A DNA stretch of 64,000 nt. Source: an uncultured Clostridia bacterium (GTDB taxonomy: Bacteria > Bacillota > Clostridia > Oscillospirales > Ruminococcaceae). Positions 8,621-15,845 of this stretch are shown piece by piece. The translations under genes and the position numbers were made by a program. The stretch covers positions 54,830 to 118,829 of the forward strand of contig CANQNG010000005.1 of assembly GCA_947625155.1 (NCBI GenBank). The letters run 5' to 3'. Under the pieces are notes generated by a model that was given only the letters and a program-made list of their open reading frames with translations, made no database searches and had not been told where the DNA came from. The stretch's first letter is position 1. Each line of letters begins with the position of its first letter.

Positions 8621-9148
8621 TTAAAGAAAATCAACGACAGAGAAAGGAAGTTCACCGGTCTTCTTACGTTGACGGTATTTATATTTAGCTAAGCCAAAGC
8701 GATTGTAAGCATCAATGAATACAGCCACAACCGCATAAAGTGTTTCAATTTTTCGGGCAAAGCATCTGCTTCTTCTTGCAAGAACAGGAATATAATGGCG
8801 TAAATCAGCATTTATGCTTTCAACATTATGTGTATCTTTTTTATCTCGTATATTACGAATGTGCCTGCCCGGAAAAACAACATCCATGTATCCGAAGTAT
8901 CCATCAGTATAATAAAAATCAGCTTCAGGTGAATTGTCAACAATATTTTGTATTCGTTCACTCGATTTATCAGACGCAGCATCAAAACCGACGATCAAAC
9001 GTGGATCTCGGCTTATCATCGTTATTAAATAAACATTTTCACGAGTTTCCGAATTACCTTTTCTTCCTACAAACCAATAGAGTTCATCTAATTCACGCTC
9101 TGATGGCAAATTTTCAATCTCAACATCAACCTCAACGTCAAGATTTAG
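8621..9148 (-). CDS. IS1-family transposase, second frame (DDE catalytic part)
   Basis: Open from just after the A8 tract to a TAA at 8621, 175 aa. It contains ELYWFVGRKGN, YYTDGYFGYMDVV and HNVESINADLRHY, typical of the catalytic Asp/Asp/Glu domain of IS1/ISXO2-type transposases. There is no ATG with a ribosome site near its beginning; the first usable start is a TTG at 9109. It is probably expressed as a fusion with the upstream frame. Removing one A (or adding two) in the A8 run joins the frames into a protein of about 265 aa. A classical -1 shift would hit a stop at once. Confidence 0.87.
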   Translation of the reverse strand, partial: LNLDVEVDVEIENLPSERELDELYWFVGRKGNSETRENVYLITMISRDPRLIVGFDAASDKSSERIQNIVDNSPEADFYYTDGYFGYMDVVFPGRHIRNIRDKKDTHNVESINADLRHYIPVLARRSRCFARKIETLYAVVAVFIDAYNRFGLAKYKYRQRKKTGELPFSVVDFL

Positions 9149-9419
9149 TTTTTTTTATCCAGTTATAGACATTAGCCTTATTCATACCTAAAATTTTGCC
9201 TACACCACGTCCGCTTACTCTGGAATAATACATTTTCATTGCCAGTTTCTTCGTTTCATCAGAATATTCATGCTTTTTGGGATCAATGGTATACCTTATG
9301 CCGCAGTCTTTACACCTACAACGCTGCGTTCCCGACCTATTATACCCTATCTTGATTTGATTTTCTTGTTTCTTGCAATTTGGACATATTTTTCCTTCTT
9401 CTATTGTTGCTTTCCTCAT
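9138..9419 (-). CDS. IS1-family transposase, first frame (InsA-like zinc finger/HTH)
   Basis: The 93-aa product has a zinc ribbon (CPNCKK ... CRCKDC) followed by a helix-turn-helix (SGRGVGKILGMNKANVYNW), as in InsA of IS1, which binds the IS ends. The ATG at 9419 is preferred over one nine bases upstream because the ribosome site AAGGAG then has normal spacing, and the second copy at 63930 has an in-frame stop just before the same Met. The frame ends just past a run of eight A residues (9149-9156), the probable slippage point into the second frame. Confidence 0.9.
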   Translation of the reverse strand: MRKATIEEGKICPNCKKQENQIKIGYNRSGTQRCRCKDCGIRYTIDPKKHEYSDETKKLAMKMYYSRVSGRGVGKILGMNKANVYNWIKKTKS

Positions 9420-9616
9420 TTTCAACATCTCCTTGTGCTTTTTATTTTATTATATCATAATATTCGCATTTTATCCACTCCTTGAAATTTATTCGTGCCA
9501 AAGTTCCGGGCATTCGTGCCAGAAGTATTGACTTTTTTTCTAAAATGATCATAATAGATAATAACAGAAAGCTTTCTGGTATACCCCACAATGAATGTGG
9601 AAAGGAATGATGTCTT

Positions 9617-11314
9617 ATGATGAAACAGGTGCTTCGCAATATAGGGAGAACGATCTGTCATGAGAAAATGATCTTTCTTGTGATGTGTGTCTGTATTTTT
9701 ACTTCTTCCGTCATTCTAAATTTTGCATATGGACTTTATCGAAATTATGATCAGGAAAAATATGAAGCTGATCTTGATCTGCAAGAAATTGAAGTCGAGA
9801 TCGATCCGGATATGATATTACGGAAAAAGGAGAAATTTCAATATTCTGTCCGTTTTATTTCCAATGAAGAAGAGAGCCAAGGCGCATATGTCACGGTCGT
9901 AGCAAACACAGATGGAAATGGGTGGAACCACTATACAGAGGATCTTCGTGTCGGTGAGAATGAAATTGAAATGTTTGGCAAAACCTATGAAGTGATCGGT
10001 GAAACAAGACAAGGCGCTGTTACACCTATTATTCCATTCCTGACCGTTCCGGATGATTTCGTTTTTGATGATATTATGATATTAGATCTTGAACAAACTG
10101 TTAATAGAAGGATCTATGACGAATTAAAAGATCAGGCTGAGACTATCATTCCGGGGGCATTACAATTCCCGGATCTGGATCTTCCAGGTCCAGACAGCAT
10201 GACACTTTACAATAACATTATCTGGATCTCACTGTTCATTTCCATTCTCTCCGTTGTTAATTTGGCAATGGAAATGGCTGATGCACTATCGTATTACACA
10301 AGACTTGACGAAAGCGGGCAAACATCCTCTTCCGGTGAGTTGCTCACCGACAAAGGCGTGTATGACTGGGATCACGAGTACAAGCCAGTTGCAGGCATCC
10401 CACAGATAGAAGAACATCACACATATGGTAATGCGAAATTAAGTGAAGACAAACACTCCCTCGAAGCCAACACCCCCTACACCAAAGACGTTGTCAACGC
10501 CGCACTGGCTCTGGAACTTTTCGTGGACGGGGAGTATTTGAATGCGGATCCAGTGCTCAACCCTAGCAGTGGAACTAAAAAAACATTTGAATTTATAGCT
10601 ACACGCTACTACGACGATGGCGGCACTACGGATGGCGCTAAAGGCGTAGGCAGAATTGAAAATAAGGAAACCGACTACGCCAACGACCGTCTTGGTATCA
10701 TCATGCTGTCAGCCGACAATAACTCCCTTACGATCTCCAAAGAAGTAACGAATACCAAAGAAGATGAAGATCTTGATAGAGAATGGAAATTCAACATTAC
10801 CATCACAACAAAGGAAAGCGAATGGTTTACTACCCATGATAAACTTGAATACACTTTGTACAAACGTGGAACAGGCGGAGACTGGGATACTGGTACAGTA
10901 GGAAGTGTAACATTTGAAAAAACTCCTGAAGGCAGTAGCGAAATGTACACACTTACTGCTACATTACTATTAAAACACGACCAAAAAGCCGTATTCAAAG
11001 ACTTACCCGACGGCACATGGCAAGTAAAAGAAGAAAGTCCCACAGATGATCCCCTGTACACCCCCCACAACAACGCAAACAGCTATAGCGAAGAGGAATG
11101 GATGTATCGAGACTCGAACGAAACGAGCGTAACCACACTGGATCCCATTTCCCAAGTGGATCTCATCAACGAATTCCCCTATGAGCTTCCTTCTGCAGGC
11201 GGCAAGGACATCGACCGCTATATCTTCTTCGGCACAGCGGGCACAGTCGCTTCTGTGTTGCTCGCAGCCATGCTGTGGCACGACCGCCGAAAGCGCCGGG
11301 CAAGGCAGGCATGA
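9617..11314 (+). CDS. Chimeric membrane protein: FtsX-type permease N-terminus fused to pilin-like, sortase-signal C-terminus
   Basis: The 565-aa frame joins two unrelated parts. Residues 1-225 look like the start of an ABC-transporter FtsX/MacB-type permease: LRNIGRTICHEK, membrane helix at about 18-38, extracellular domain, second helix at about 200-221. No further permease helices or downstream permease exist. From about residue 225 it resembles the C-terminal half of a Gram-positive adhesin or pilin, with a domain beginning SLTISKEVTNT and ending VFKDLPDGTWQVKEE, then LPSAG, a hydrophobic helix and a RRKRRAR tail, which is a sortase-type sorting signal. The ribosome site AAAGGA lies 10 bases before the ATG. 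It may be a deletion-born hybrid. Confidence 0.75.
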   Translation: MMKQVLRNIGRTICHEKMIFLVMCVCIFTSSVILNFAYGLYRNYDQEKYEADLDLQEIEVEIDPDMILRKKEKFQYSVRFISNEEESQGAYVTVVANTDGNGWNHYTEDLRVGENEIEMFGKTYEVIGETRQGAVTPIIPFLTVPDDFVFDDIMILDLEQTVNRRIYDELKDQAETIIPGALQFPDLDLPGPDSMTLYNNIIWISLFISILSVVNLAMEMADALSYYTRLDESGQTSSSGELLTDKGVYDWDHEYKPVAGIPQIEEHHTYGNAKLSEDKHSLEANTPYTKDVVNAALALELFVDGEYLNADPVLNPSSGTKKTFEFIATRYYDDGGTTDGAKGVGRIENKETDYANDRLGIIMLSADNNSLTISKEVTNTKEDEDLDREWKFNITITTKESEWFTTHDKLEYTLYKRGTGGDWDTGTVGSVTFEKTPEGSSEMYTLTATLLLKHDQKAVFKDLPDGTWQVKEESPTDDPLYTPHNNANSYSEEEWMYRDSNETSVTTLDPISQVDLINEFPYELPSAGGKDIDRYIFFGTAGTVASVLLAAMLWHDRRKRRARQA

Positions 11315-11378
11315 CCGCCGCTGGGCGTATCACCTGCCAAACAGCGATATTTCGGCATAGAAAGGTATCATGATCTGG

Positions 11379-11415
11379 AAAGGTCTTATCTCTTGCATGG
11401 GATAAGACCTTTTCT
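11379..11415 (+). terminator. Rho-independent terminator
   Basis: AAAGGTCTTATC pairs perfectly with GATAAGACCTTT across a 10-base loop, followed by TCTTT. It ends the chimeric gene and precedes the folate operon promoter. Confidence 0.85.
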
Positions 11416-11423
11416 TTGCAGCC

Positions 11424-11452
11424 TTGACATTTGCCGGGCAGTATGGTACAAT
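11424..11452 (+). promoter_or_regulatory. Sigma-A promoter of the folate operon
   Basis: TTGACA (11424-11429), 17 bases, TACAAT (11447-11452), 25 bases before the HD gene start. Confidence 0.85.
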
Positions 11453-11476
11453 AAGAATAAGAAAGGCGGTGAGGGC

Positions 11477-11962
11477 ATGGAACTTCCCCTGACAAATACG
11501 GTCCTGCACGATCCAGTCTATGCACAGACCATGGAGACCCTGCAGGAACTAGAGCAAGACCGCATCTTCTGCCGCCATGGCATGGCGCATTGTCTGGATG
11601 TGGCTCGTATCACCATGCTGCTCTGCCGGGAGCATGGGGTCGGGGCAGAGCCGGATATGGTCTATGCCGCCGCCCTGCTGCATGACATCGGCAGGGCTGC
11701 GGAGTATACCGGCGGCATCCCCCATGAGGAAGCCAGCATACCGCTTGCCCGTACCATCCTCACCGAATGCCATGCCCCCGCAGCGGTGCAGGAACAGATC
11801 CTGCACCTGATCGCCTGTCACCGCCATGCCCGGAAGGAGGACGGCTCGCTCGCTTATCTGTTCAGCCTTGCCGACAAGCGTTCCCGGTGCTGCTTTGCGT
11901 GTCCGGCGTATGCGGAATGCAGCTGGGCGGAGGAACGGCGTAATCTGACTATCACGGAGTAA
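11477..11962 (+). CDS. HD-domain phosphohydrolase, folate-operon associated
   Basis: A 161-aa HD-superfamily metal-dependent hydrolase. The metal-binding His and Asp residues appear in HGMAHCLDVARI and ALLHDIGRAAEY, with a later HLIACHRH. The C-terminus has a Cys-rich stretch (CCFACPAYAEC) that may bind metal. The ATG at 11477 follows AAAGGCGGTGAGG; the longer frame upstream would overlap the promoter. It is the first gene of a tightly packed folate operon, only 3 bases before folP. In pathway terms an HD phosphohydrolase could act on a pterin phosphate precursor, but that is inference from position only. Confidence 0.85.
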   Translation: MELPLTNTVLHDPVYAQTMETLQELEQDRIFCRHGMAHCLDVARITMLLCREHGVGAEPDMVYAAALLHDIGRAAEYTGGIPHEEASIPLARTILTECHAPAAVQEQILHLIACHRHARKEDGSLAYLFSLADKRSRCCFACPAYAECSWAEERRNLTITE

Positions 11963-11965
11963 AAC

Positions 11966-12799
11966 ATGAAGATCGGGAACAAAACATTTGACCTTGCAGA
12001 AAATTGCTATATCATGGGCATCCTGAACGTGACACCGGATTCCTTTTCGGACGGCGGAAAGTTCAGTACGCTGGATAAAGCCCTGTACCACACCGAGGAA
12101 ATGCTGGCGGAGGGCATGGATATCCTCGACATCGGCGGCATGTCTACCCGACCGGGCTATACACCGGTCTCCGAAGCTGCCGAGACCGAACGCACTGCCC
12201 CGGTGATCGAAGCCGTGAAACAGCGCTTTGATGTACCCGTTTCACTGGATACGTACAAATATAAAGTGGCACAGGCTGGCATCGCTGCCGGGGCGGACAT
12301 GATCAATGACATCTGGGGCTTGCGGTATGACGGCGGCGAAATGGCTTCCCTGCTTGCCCAAAGCGGCTTGCCCTGCTGCCTGATGCACGACCGGGAACAG
12401 GCAGGGTACACGAATTTCTTTGCCGAAATGCTCTCCGACCTGAAAGAAACGCTCCTGATCGCCGAAACAGCCGGCATAGACAGGGAGCAGATCGTGCTTG
12501 ACCCCGGTGTCGGCTTTGCCAAAAGCTATGAAAACGACCTCGAAGCCATTGCCCGGCTGGGAGAACTGCGCAGGCGGCTGCATATGCCAGTCCTGTTGGG
12601 TACGTCCCGGAAATCTGTGATCGGTCTTACACTTGACCTCCCGACAGGGGAACGGCTGGAGGGAACGCTTGCCACAACGGTGATCGGCGTGATGCAGGGC
12701 GTTTCGATCGTCCGGGTACACGATGTCAAAGAAAATGCACGAGCCGTCCGCATGGCACGGGCAGTGAAAGGATATATGCATGGACAGGATCTGTATTGA
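11966..12799 (+). CDS. folP: Dihydropteroate synthase
   Basis: Condenses 6-hydroxymethyl-7,8-dihydropterin pyrophosphate with p-aminobenzoate; this is the sulfonamide target. The 277-aa TIM-barrel protein has the signatures MGILNVTPDSFSDGG (residues 17-31), DILDIGGMSTRPGY, DMINDIWG, DPGVGFAKSYEND and LLGTSRKSVIG, and ends with the IVRVHDV strand. It is complete and of normal length. Its last 20 bases overlap the following folBK gene. Confidence 0.98.
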   Translation: MKIGNKTFDLAENCYIMGILNVTPDSFSDGGKFSTLDKALYHTEEMLAEGMDILDIGGMSTRPGYTPVSEAAETERTAPVIEAVKQRFDVPVSLDTYKYKVAQAGIAAGADMINDIWGLRYDGGEMASLLAQSGLPCCLMHDREQAGYTNFFAEMLSDLKETLLIAETAGIDREQIVLDPGVGFAKSYENDLEAIARLGELRRRLHMPVLLGTSRKSVIGLTLDLPTGERLEGTLATTVIGVMQGVSIVRVHDVKENARAVRMARAVKGYMHGQDLY

Positions 12800-13592
12800 G
12801 GGATTACAGCTATTTGCACGGCACGGGGTATTCCCGGAGGAAAATGAAAAGGGGCAGCATTTTGTTGTCCATGCCGCTTTGCTGGTGGATACCGAAGCGG
12901 CAGGCATACAGGATGATCTGTCGCTTTCGGTGGATTATGCAGCCGTCTGCGAGGTCATCCGGGATACCATGACGAGCCGCATTTACCAACTCATCGAGAC
13001 CGCCGCACAGGAGACAGCGCTTGCCATACTCCATGCGTTCCCGTCCGTGAACAGCGTGGAACTGGAAGTCTGCAAGCCCGAAGCGCCCATCCCCATGGCA
13101 TTTCGCTCCGTTTCCGTGAAGCTGCAAAGGGGCTGGCACACGGCAGTGATCGCCCTCGGCTCGAATATGGGCGACAGTGAGGGTTTCCTGAACGGGGCAG
13201 TACAGGCATTCCGGGAAAGCCGCTATTTCCGGCATGTGCAGGTCTCGGACTTCCTGTGGACAAAGCCCTACGGCTACACGGAACAGGCGGATTTCCTCAA
13301 TGGCGTGGTGCTGTGTGAGACAGTGTATTCGCCGCATGCGCTGCTGGATGTTCTACAGGCTGCCGAACAGAGAGCCGGACGGGAACGGAAACTGCACTGG
13401 GGTCCCCGCACACTTGACCTTGACCTGATCTTCTACGAGGACAAGATCATTTCCGATGCAAGGCTGCAAGTGCCGCACCCGGGTGTACAGGATCGGACAT
13501 TTGTGCTTGCGCCACTGGTGCAGCTTGCACCGTATTACTGGCATCCCGTCCTGCACAAGACCGCTGCACAGCTGCTGGAGGATCTGGCATGA
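12780..13592 (+). CDS. folBK: Bifunctional dihydroneopterin aldolase / 6-hydroxymethyl-dihydropterin pyrophosphokinase
   Basis: Residues 1-118 are FolB (RICIEGLQLFARHGVFPEE; Tyr and Glu of the aldolase site; the ETAAQETALAILHAFP segment). Residues 122-270 are FolK, with VIALGSNMGDSEGFLNGA, the TLDLDLIFYED magnesium motif and PHPGVQDRTFVLAPL. The two consecutive steps before FolP are thus on one chain, a fusion known from other Firmicutes. It overlaps folP by 20 bases and the next gene by 4 bases (ATGA). Confidence 0.97.
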   Translation: MDRICIEGLQLFARHGVFPEENEKGQHFVVHAALLVDTEAAGIQDDLSLSVDYAAVCEVIRDTMTSRIYQLIETAAQETALAILHAFPSVNSVELEVCKPEAPIPMAFRSVSVKLQRGWHTAVIALGSNMGDSEGFLNGAVQAFRESRYFRHVQVSDFLWTKPYGYTEQADFLNGVVLCETVYSPHALLDVLQAAEQRAGRERKLHWGPRTLDLDLIFYEDKIISDARLQVPHPGVQDRTFVLAPLVQLAPYYWHPVLHKTAAQLLEDLA

Positions 13593-15052
13593 TCTGCCTG
13601 ATCGCAGCAGCGGCAAGAAACGGTGTCATCGGCGCAGGCGGCAGGATGCCATGGAACATCCCGGAGGACAGGGCATATTTCCGGAAGCTGACAACGGGCG
13701 GCACGGTCATCATGGGCAGGCTCACGTTTGCGGAGGTCGGCAGGGCGCTCCCGGACAGGCTGAATATCGTGGTCTCCCGCAGTTTGCAGGCTGTGCCGGG
13801 TGTCCATATCGTGCCGGGACTGCCGGAAGCGATCGCACTGGCGGAACGCTTACGCCCGGAAGCGGACATCTTTCTGTGCGGCGGAGAGCGGATCTACCGG
13901 GAGGGACTGTTCCGGGCGCAGCGCATCTACCTGACGGAACTGGCAGAGGACTATGCCGGAGACCGCTATTTCCCTGCGTTCCGGAGCATGTTCACCCTGC
14001 GGGAGAGCCGGACTTCTGCCGGGGCGCACCTGCGCTACTGCGTGTATGAAAGGCTGCCCGGCAGCATAGCGCAGACCGAGATCGCCGGCATCCGTGTGCC
14101 GCAGACTGCCATGCTTGCCCCGATGGCAGGGGTCGCAGATACGGCATACCGGCAGCTTTGCCGGGAGATGGGCGCTGTGCTTTGCGTGGGCGAAATGATC
14201 TCCGCCAAGGGGCTTTGCTATGACAGCAAAGGCAGTGCGGACCTCTGCCGCATCACCCCGGCGGAACGTCCCATGGGCTTGCAGCTGTTCGGGAGCGAGC
14301 CGGAATGTATGGGACGGGCGGCTGCGCTCGTGCAGGCATATCAGCCGGACTGGATCGACATCAACATGGGCTGCCCGGTGACAAAGGTCGTCCGTACCGG
14401 AGCAGGTTCGGCGCTGCTGCGGACCCCAGAACTGGCGGCAGAATGTGTCCATGCAGTCATCAAAGCATCCTCTGTTCCGGTAACGGTCAAAATGCGTATC
14501 GGCTGGGATGCGGAAAATATCTGTGCCGTAGCATTTGCCAAGGCGATGGAAGCTGCCGGCGCTGCTGCCCTGACCGTACACGGACGGACGAAAACGCAGC
14601 TTTACAGCGGAAAAGCAGACTGGTCTGTCATCCGGCAGGTAAAGCAGGCAGTCTCGATCCCGGTCATCGGGAACGGAGATGTAAAAAGTGCGGCAGACTG
14701 CCTTGCCATGTACCGGGAGACCGGCGCAGATCTGGTCGCAGTCGGCAGAGCGAGCTATGGGGATCCGTGGGTATTCCAGGAGATCGACTGCGCCCTGCGG
14801 GGGATCCCCTATACGCCGCCCACACCGGAGGCACGCATGGAGATGATGCTCCGGCATATCCGGATGATCATGGACTACAGCGGCAAACCGCCGCAGCTTG
14901 CCATCCGGGAAGCCCGGAAGCATGCCTCGTGGTATATGGCAGGCAGCAGATCTGCGGCTGCTTTCCGGGCAAGGTGTTACCGGCTCACCTCTTATGCAGA
15001 GGCAGAGCAGCTTGCAGCAGATCTCATCAACGAGAACCAGCATACAGAATGA
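13589..15052 (+). CDS. Fusion of dihydrofolate reductase and tRNA-dihydrouridine synthase
   Basis: One continuous 487-aa frame. Residues 1-157 are a DHFR: MICLIAAAARNGVIGAGGRM, PWNIPEDRAYF with Asp27 at the catalytic position, TVIMGRLTFAEVG, IFLCGGERIY. Residues 165-487 are a DusB-type flavoenzyme: MLAPMAGVADTAYRQLC, DINMGCPVTKVVRTGAGSALL with catalytic Cys262, TVHGRTKTQLYSG and VIGNGDV. Both halves keep their catalytic residues, so both NADPH-dependent activities (dihydrofolate to THF; uridine to dihydrouridine in tRNA) are expected. The linker is only about 10 residues. It is coupled to folBK by ATGA. I know of no standard fusion of this kind. Confidence 0.93.
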   Translation: MICLIAAAARNGVIGAGGRMPWNIPEDRAYFRKLTTGGTVIMGRLTFAEVGRALPDRLNIVVSRSLQAVPGVHIVPGLPEAIALAERLRPEADIFLCGGERIYREGLFRAQRIYLTELAEDYAGDRYFPAFRSMFTLRESRTSAGAHLRYCVYERLPGSIAQTEIAGIRVPQTAMLAPMAGVADTAYRQLCREMGAVLCVGEMISAKGLCYDSKGSADLCRITPAERPMGLQLFGSEPECMGRAAALVQAYQPDWIDINMGCPVTKVVRTGAGSALLRTPELAAECVHAVIKASSVPVTVKMRIGWDAENICAVAFAKAMEAAGAAALTVHGRTKTQLYSGKADWSVIRQVKQAVSIPVIGNGDVKSAADCLAMYRETGADLVAVGRASYGDPWVFQEIDCALRGIPYTPPTPEARMEMMLRHIRMIMDYSGKPPQLAIREARKHASWYMAGSRSAAAFRARCYRLTSYAEAEQLAADLINENQHTE

Positions 15053-15064
15053 GGAGGAATAGAA

Positions 15065-15835
15065 ATGCGGCTATCAAAATGTCTTATCCCGCTGGTAGTG
15101 TGTGCCATGCTCCAGCCGATCCATGCAAAGGCAGAACGGGTCATTCCGGATGCTGCTGCGGAGCTTGCCTATTCGGTCGGGGAGCTGGAGATCCGTTTTG
15201 ACAGGAATTATAACGGAGCATCCTTTGCGGTGTACCGGGTACTGCCGGAGGGAGAATTTCAGTATTACCGCTATCAGGCAAGGCTGGCGGACGAGTCTGA
15301 GTTGGTGTGTCCGCTGATCGAGGGAGATTATCAACTGGCGGTCACACTGCCGGATGAAGATACACAAGGACATACGACAAAGGTATACGAATTCACGATA
15401 CCTGACCCGGATATGGACGAGATGCAGTCGTTTGACAAGACCATTCAGACCTATACATTTACCACCAGCCCGGATATTGCGGAGGATGTGTTCTGTGCCA
15501 CAGAGCTGGAAAATACAGGGCGTACTCTGTACAGGAGCGTACAGTGTACCTTGGCAAGGCGTGATTTTGTTCTGGGGGACGTGAATGGAGATGGTCTGAT
15601 CAATGTCAGTGATGCCAGCGCCATTCTGTATGAGACCACAGGGCGTTTGATGGGTGTTGCATCCCTGCTGACTGCTTTGCAGACAGTGGAGGGAGATGTC
15701 AACGGGGATGGTGATATCAATGTAACGGATGCCCGTGAAGTGCTTGTTTATTCTTCGATAAGGCTGATGGAGGATCTTGACGGAGATCTGCTGGATCATG
15801 AACGGCAGCTCGTCACGCCGCCCATGCCGGAATAG
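15065..15835 (+). CDS. Secreted dockerin-containing protein of unknown function
   Basis: The 256-aa product begins with a signal peptide (RLSKCLIPLVVCAMLQPIHAKA). A beta-rich middle follows that I do not recognise. Residues 172-240 form a type I-like dockerin: two calcium loops, GDVNGDGLINVSDAS and GDVNGDGDINVTDAR, each followed by a helix. Dockerins plug enzymes into cohesin-bearing scaffoldins of cellulosomes, so the protein is probably cell-surface or cellulosome associated. It begins 12 bases after the DHFR-Dus gene with ribosome site GAGGA, and the GH3 gene follows after 10 bases. It may therefore be read through from the folate operon, which is an unusual place for it. Confidence 0.9.
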   Translation: MRLSKCLIPLVVCAMLQPIHAKAERVIPDAAAELAYSVGELEIRFDRNYNGASFAVYRVLPEGEFQYYRYQARLADESELVCPLIEGDYQLAVTLPDEDTQGHTTKVYEFTIPDPDMDEMQSFDKTIQTYTFTTSPDIAEDVFCATELENTGRTLYRSVQCTLARRDFVLGDVNGDGLINVSDASAILYETTGRLMGVASLLTALQTVEGDVNGDGDINVTDAREVLVYSSIRLMEDLDGDLLDHERQLVTPPMPE

Positions 15836-15845
15836 GAGAACGAAG

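Larger units (their letters stand above)
8600..9483 (-). mobile_element. Complete IS1-family insertion sequence, about 0.88 kb
   Basis: Two overlapping minus-strand frames (a zinc-finger/HTH protein and a DDE transposase) are bounded by near-identical inverted ends: AAGGAGTGGACAA at 8600-8612 and its complement-strand partner AAGGAGTGGATAA ending at 9483. The flanks show no convincing long target duplication; TTGAAA occurs on both sides (8593-8598 and 9482-9487) but is short and does not align with the ends. The body is much richer in A+T than the neighbouring genes. A second copy starts at the right edge of the window in the opposite orientation. Confidence 0.9.

Noticed and set aside
8593..9487. 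TTGAAA on both sides of the IS as a target-site duplication
   Set aside because: Only six bases, in an A/T-rich setting, and it does not sit at equal distance from the two inverted ends; chance is likely.
13850..15043. Minus-strand frame of 397 codons
   Set aside because: Opposite the DHFR-Dus fusion; His/Cys/Arg-rich shadow with no start signal.
13589..15052. Artificial fusion by sequencing error between folA and dus
   Set aside because: Both domains are in the same frame with a natural linker and no homopolymer run at the joint. It cannot be fully excluded without other data, so it is listed as the refutation test.
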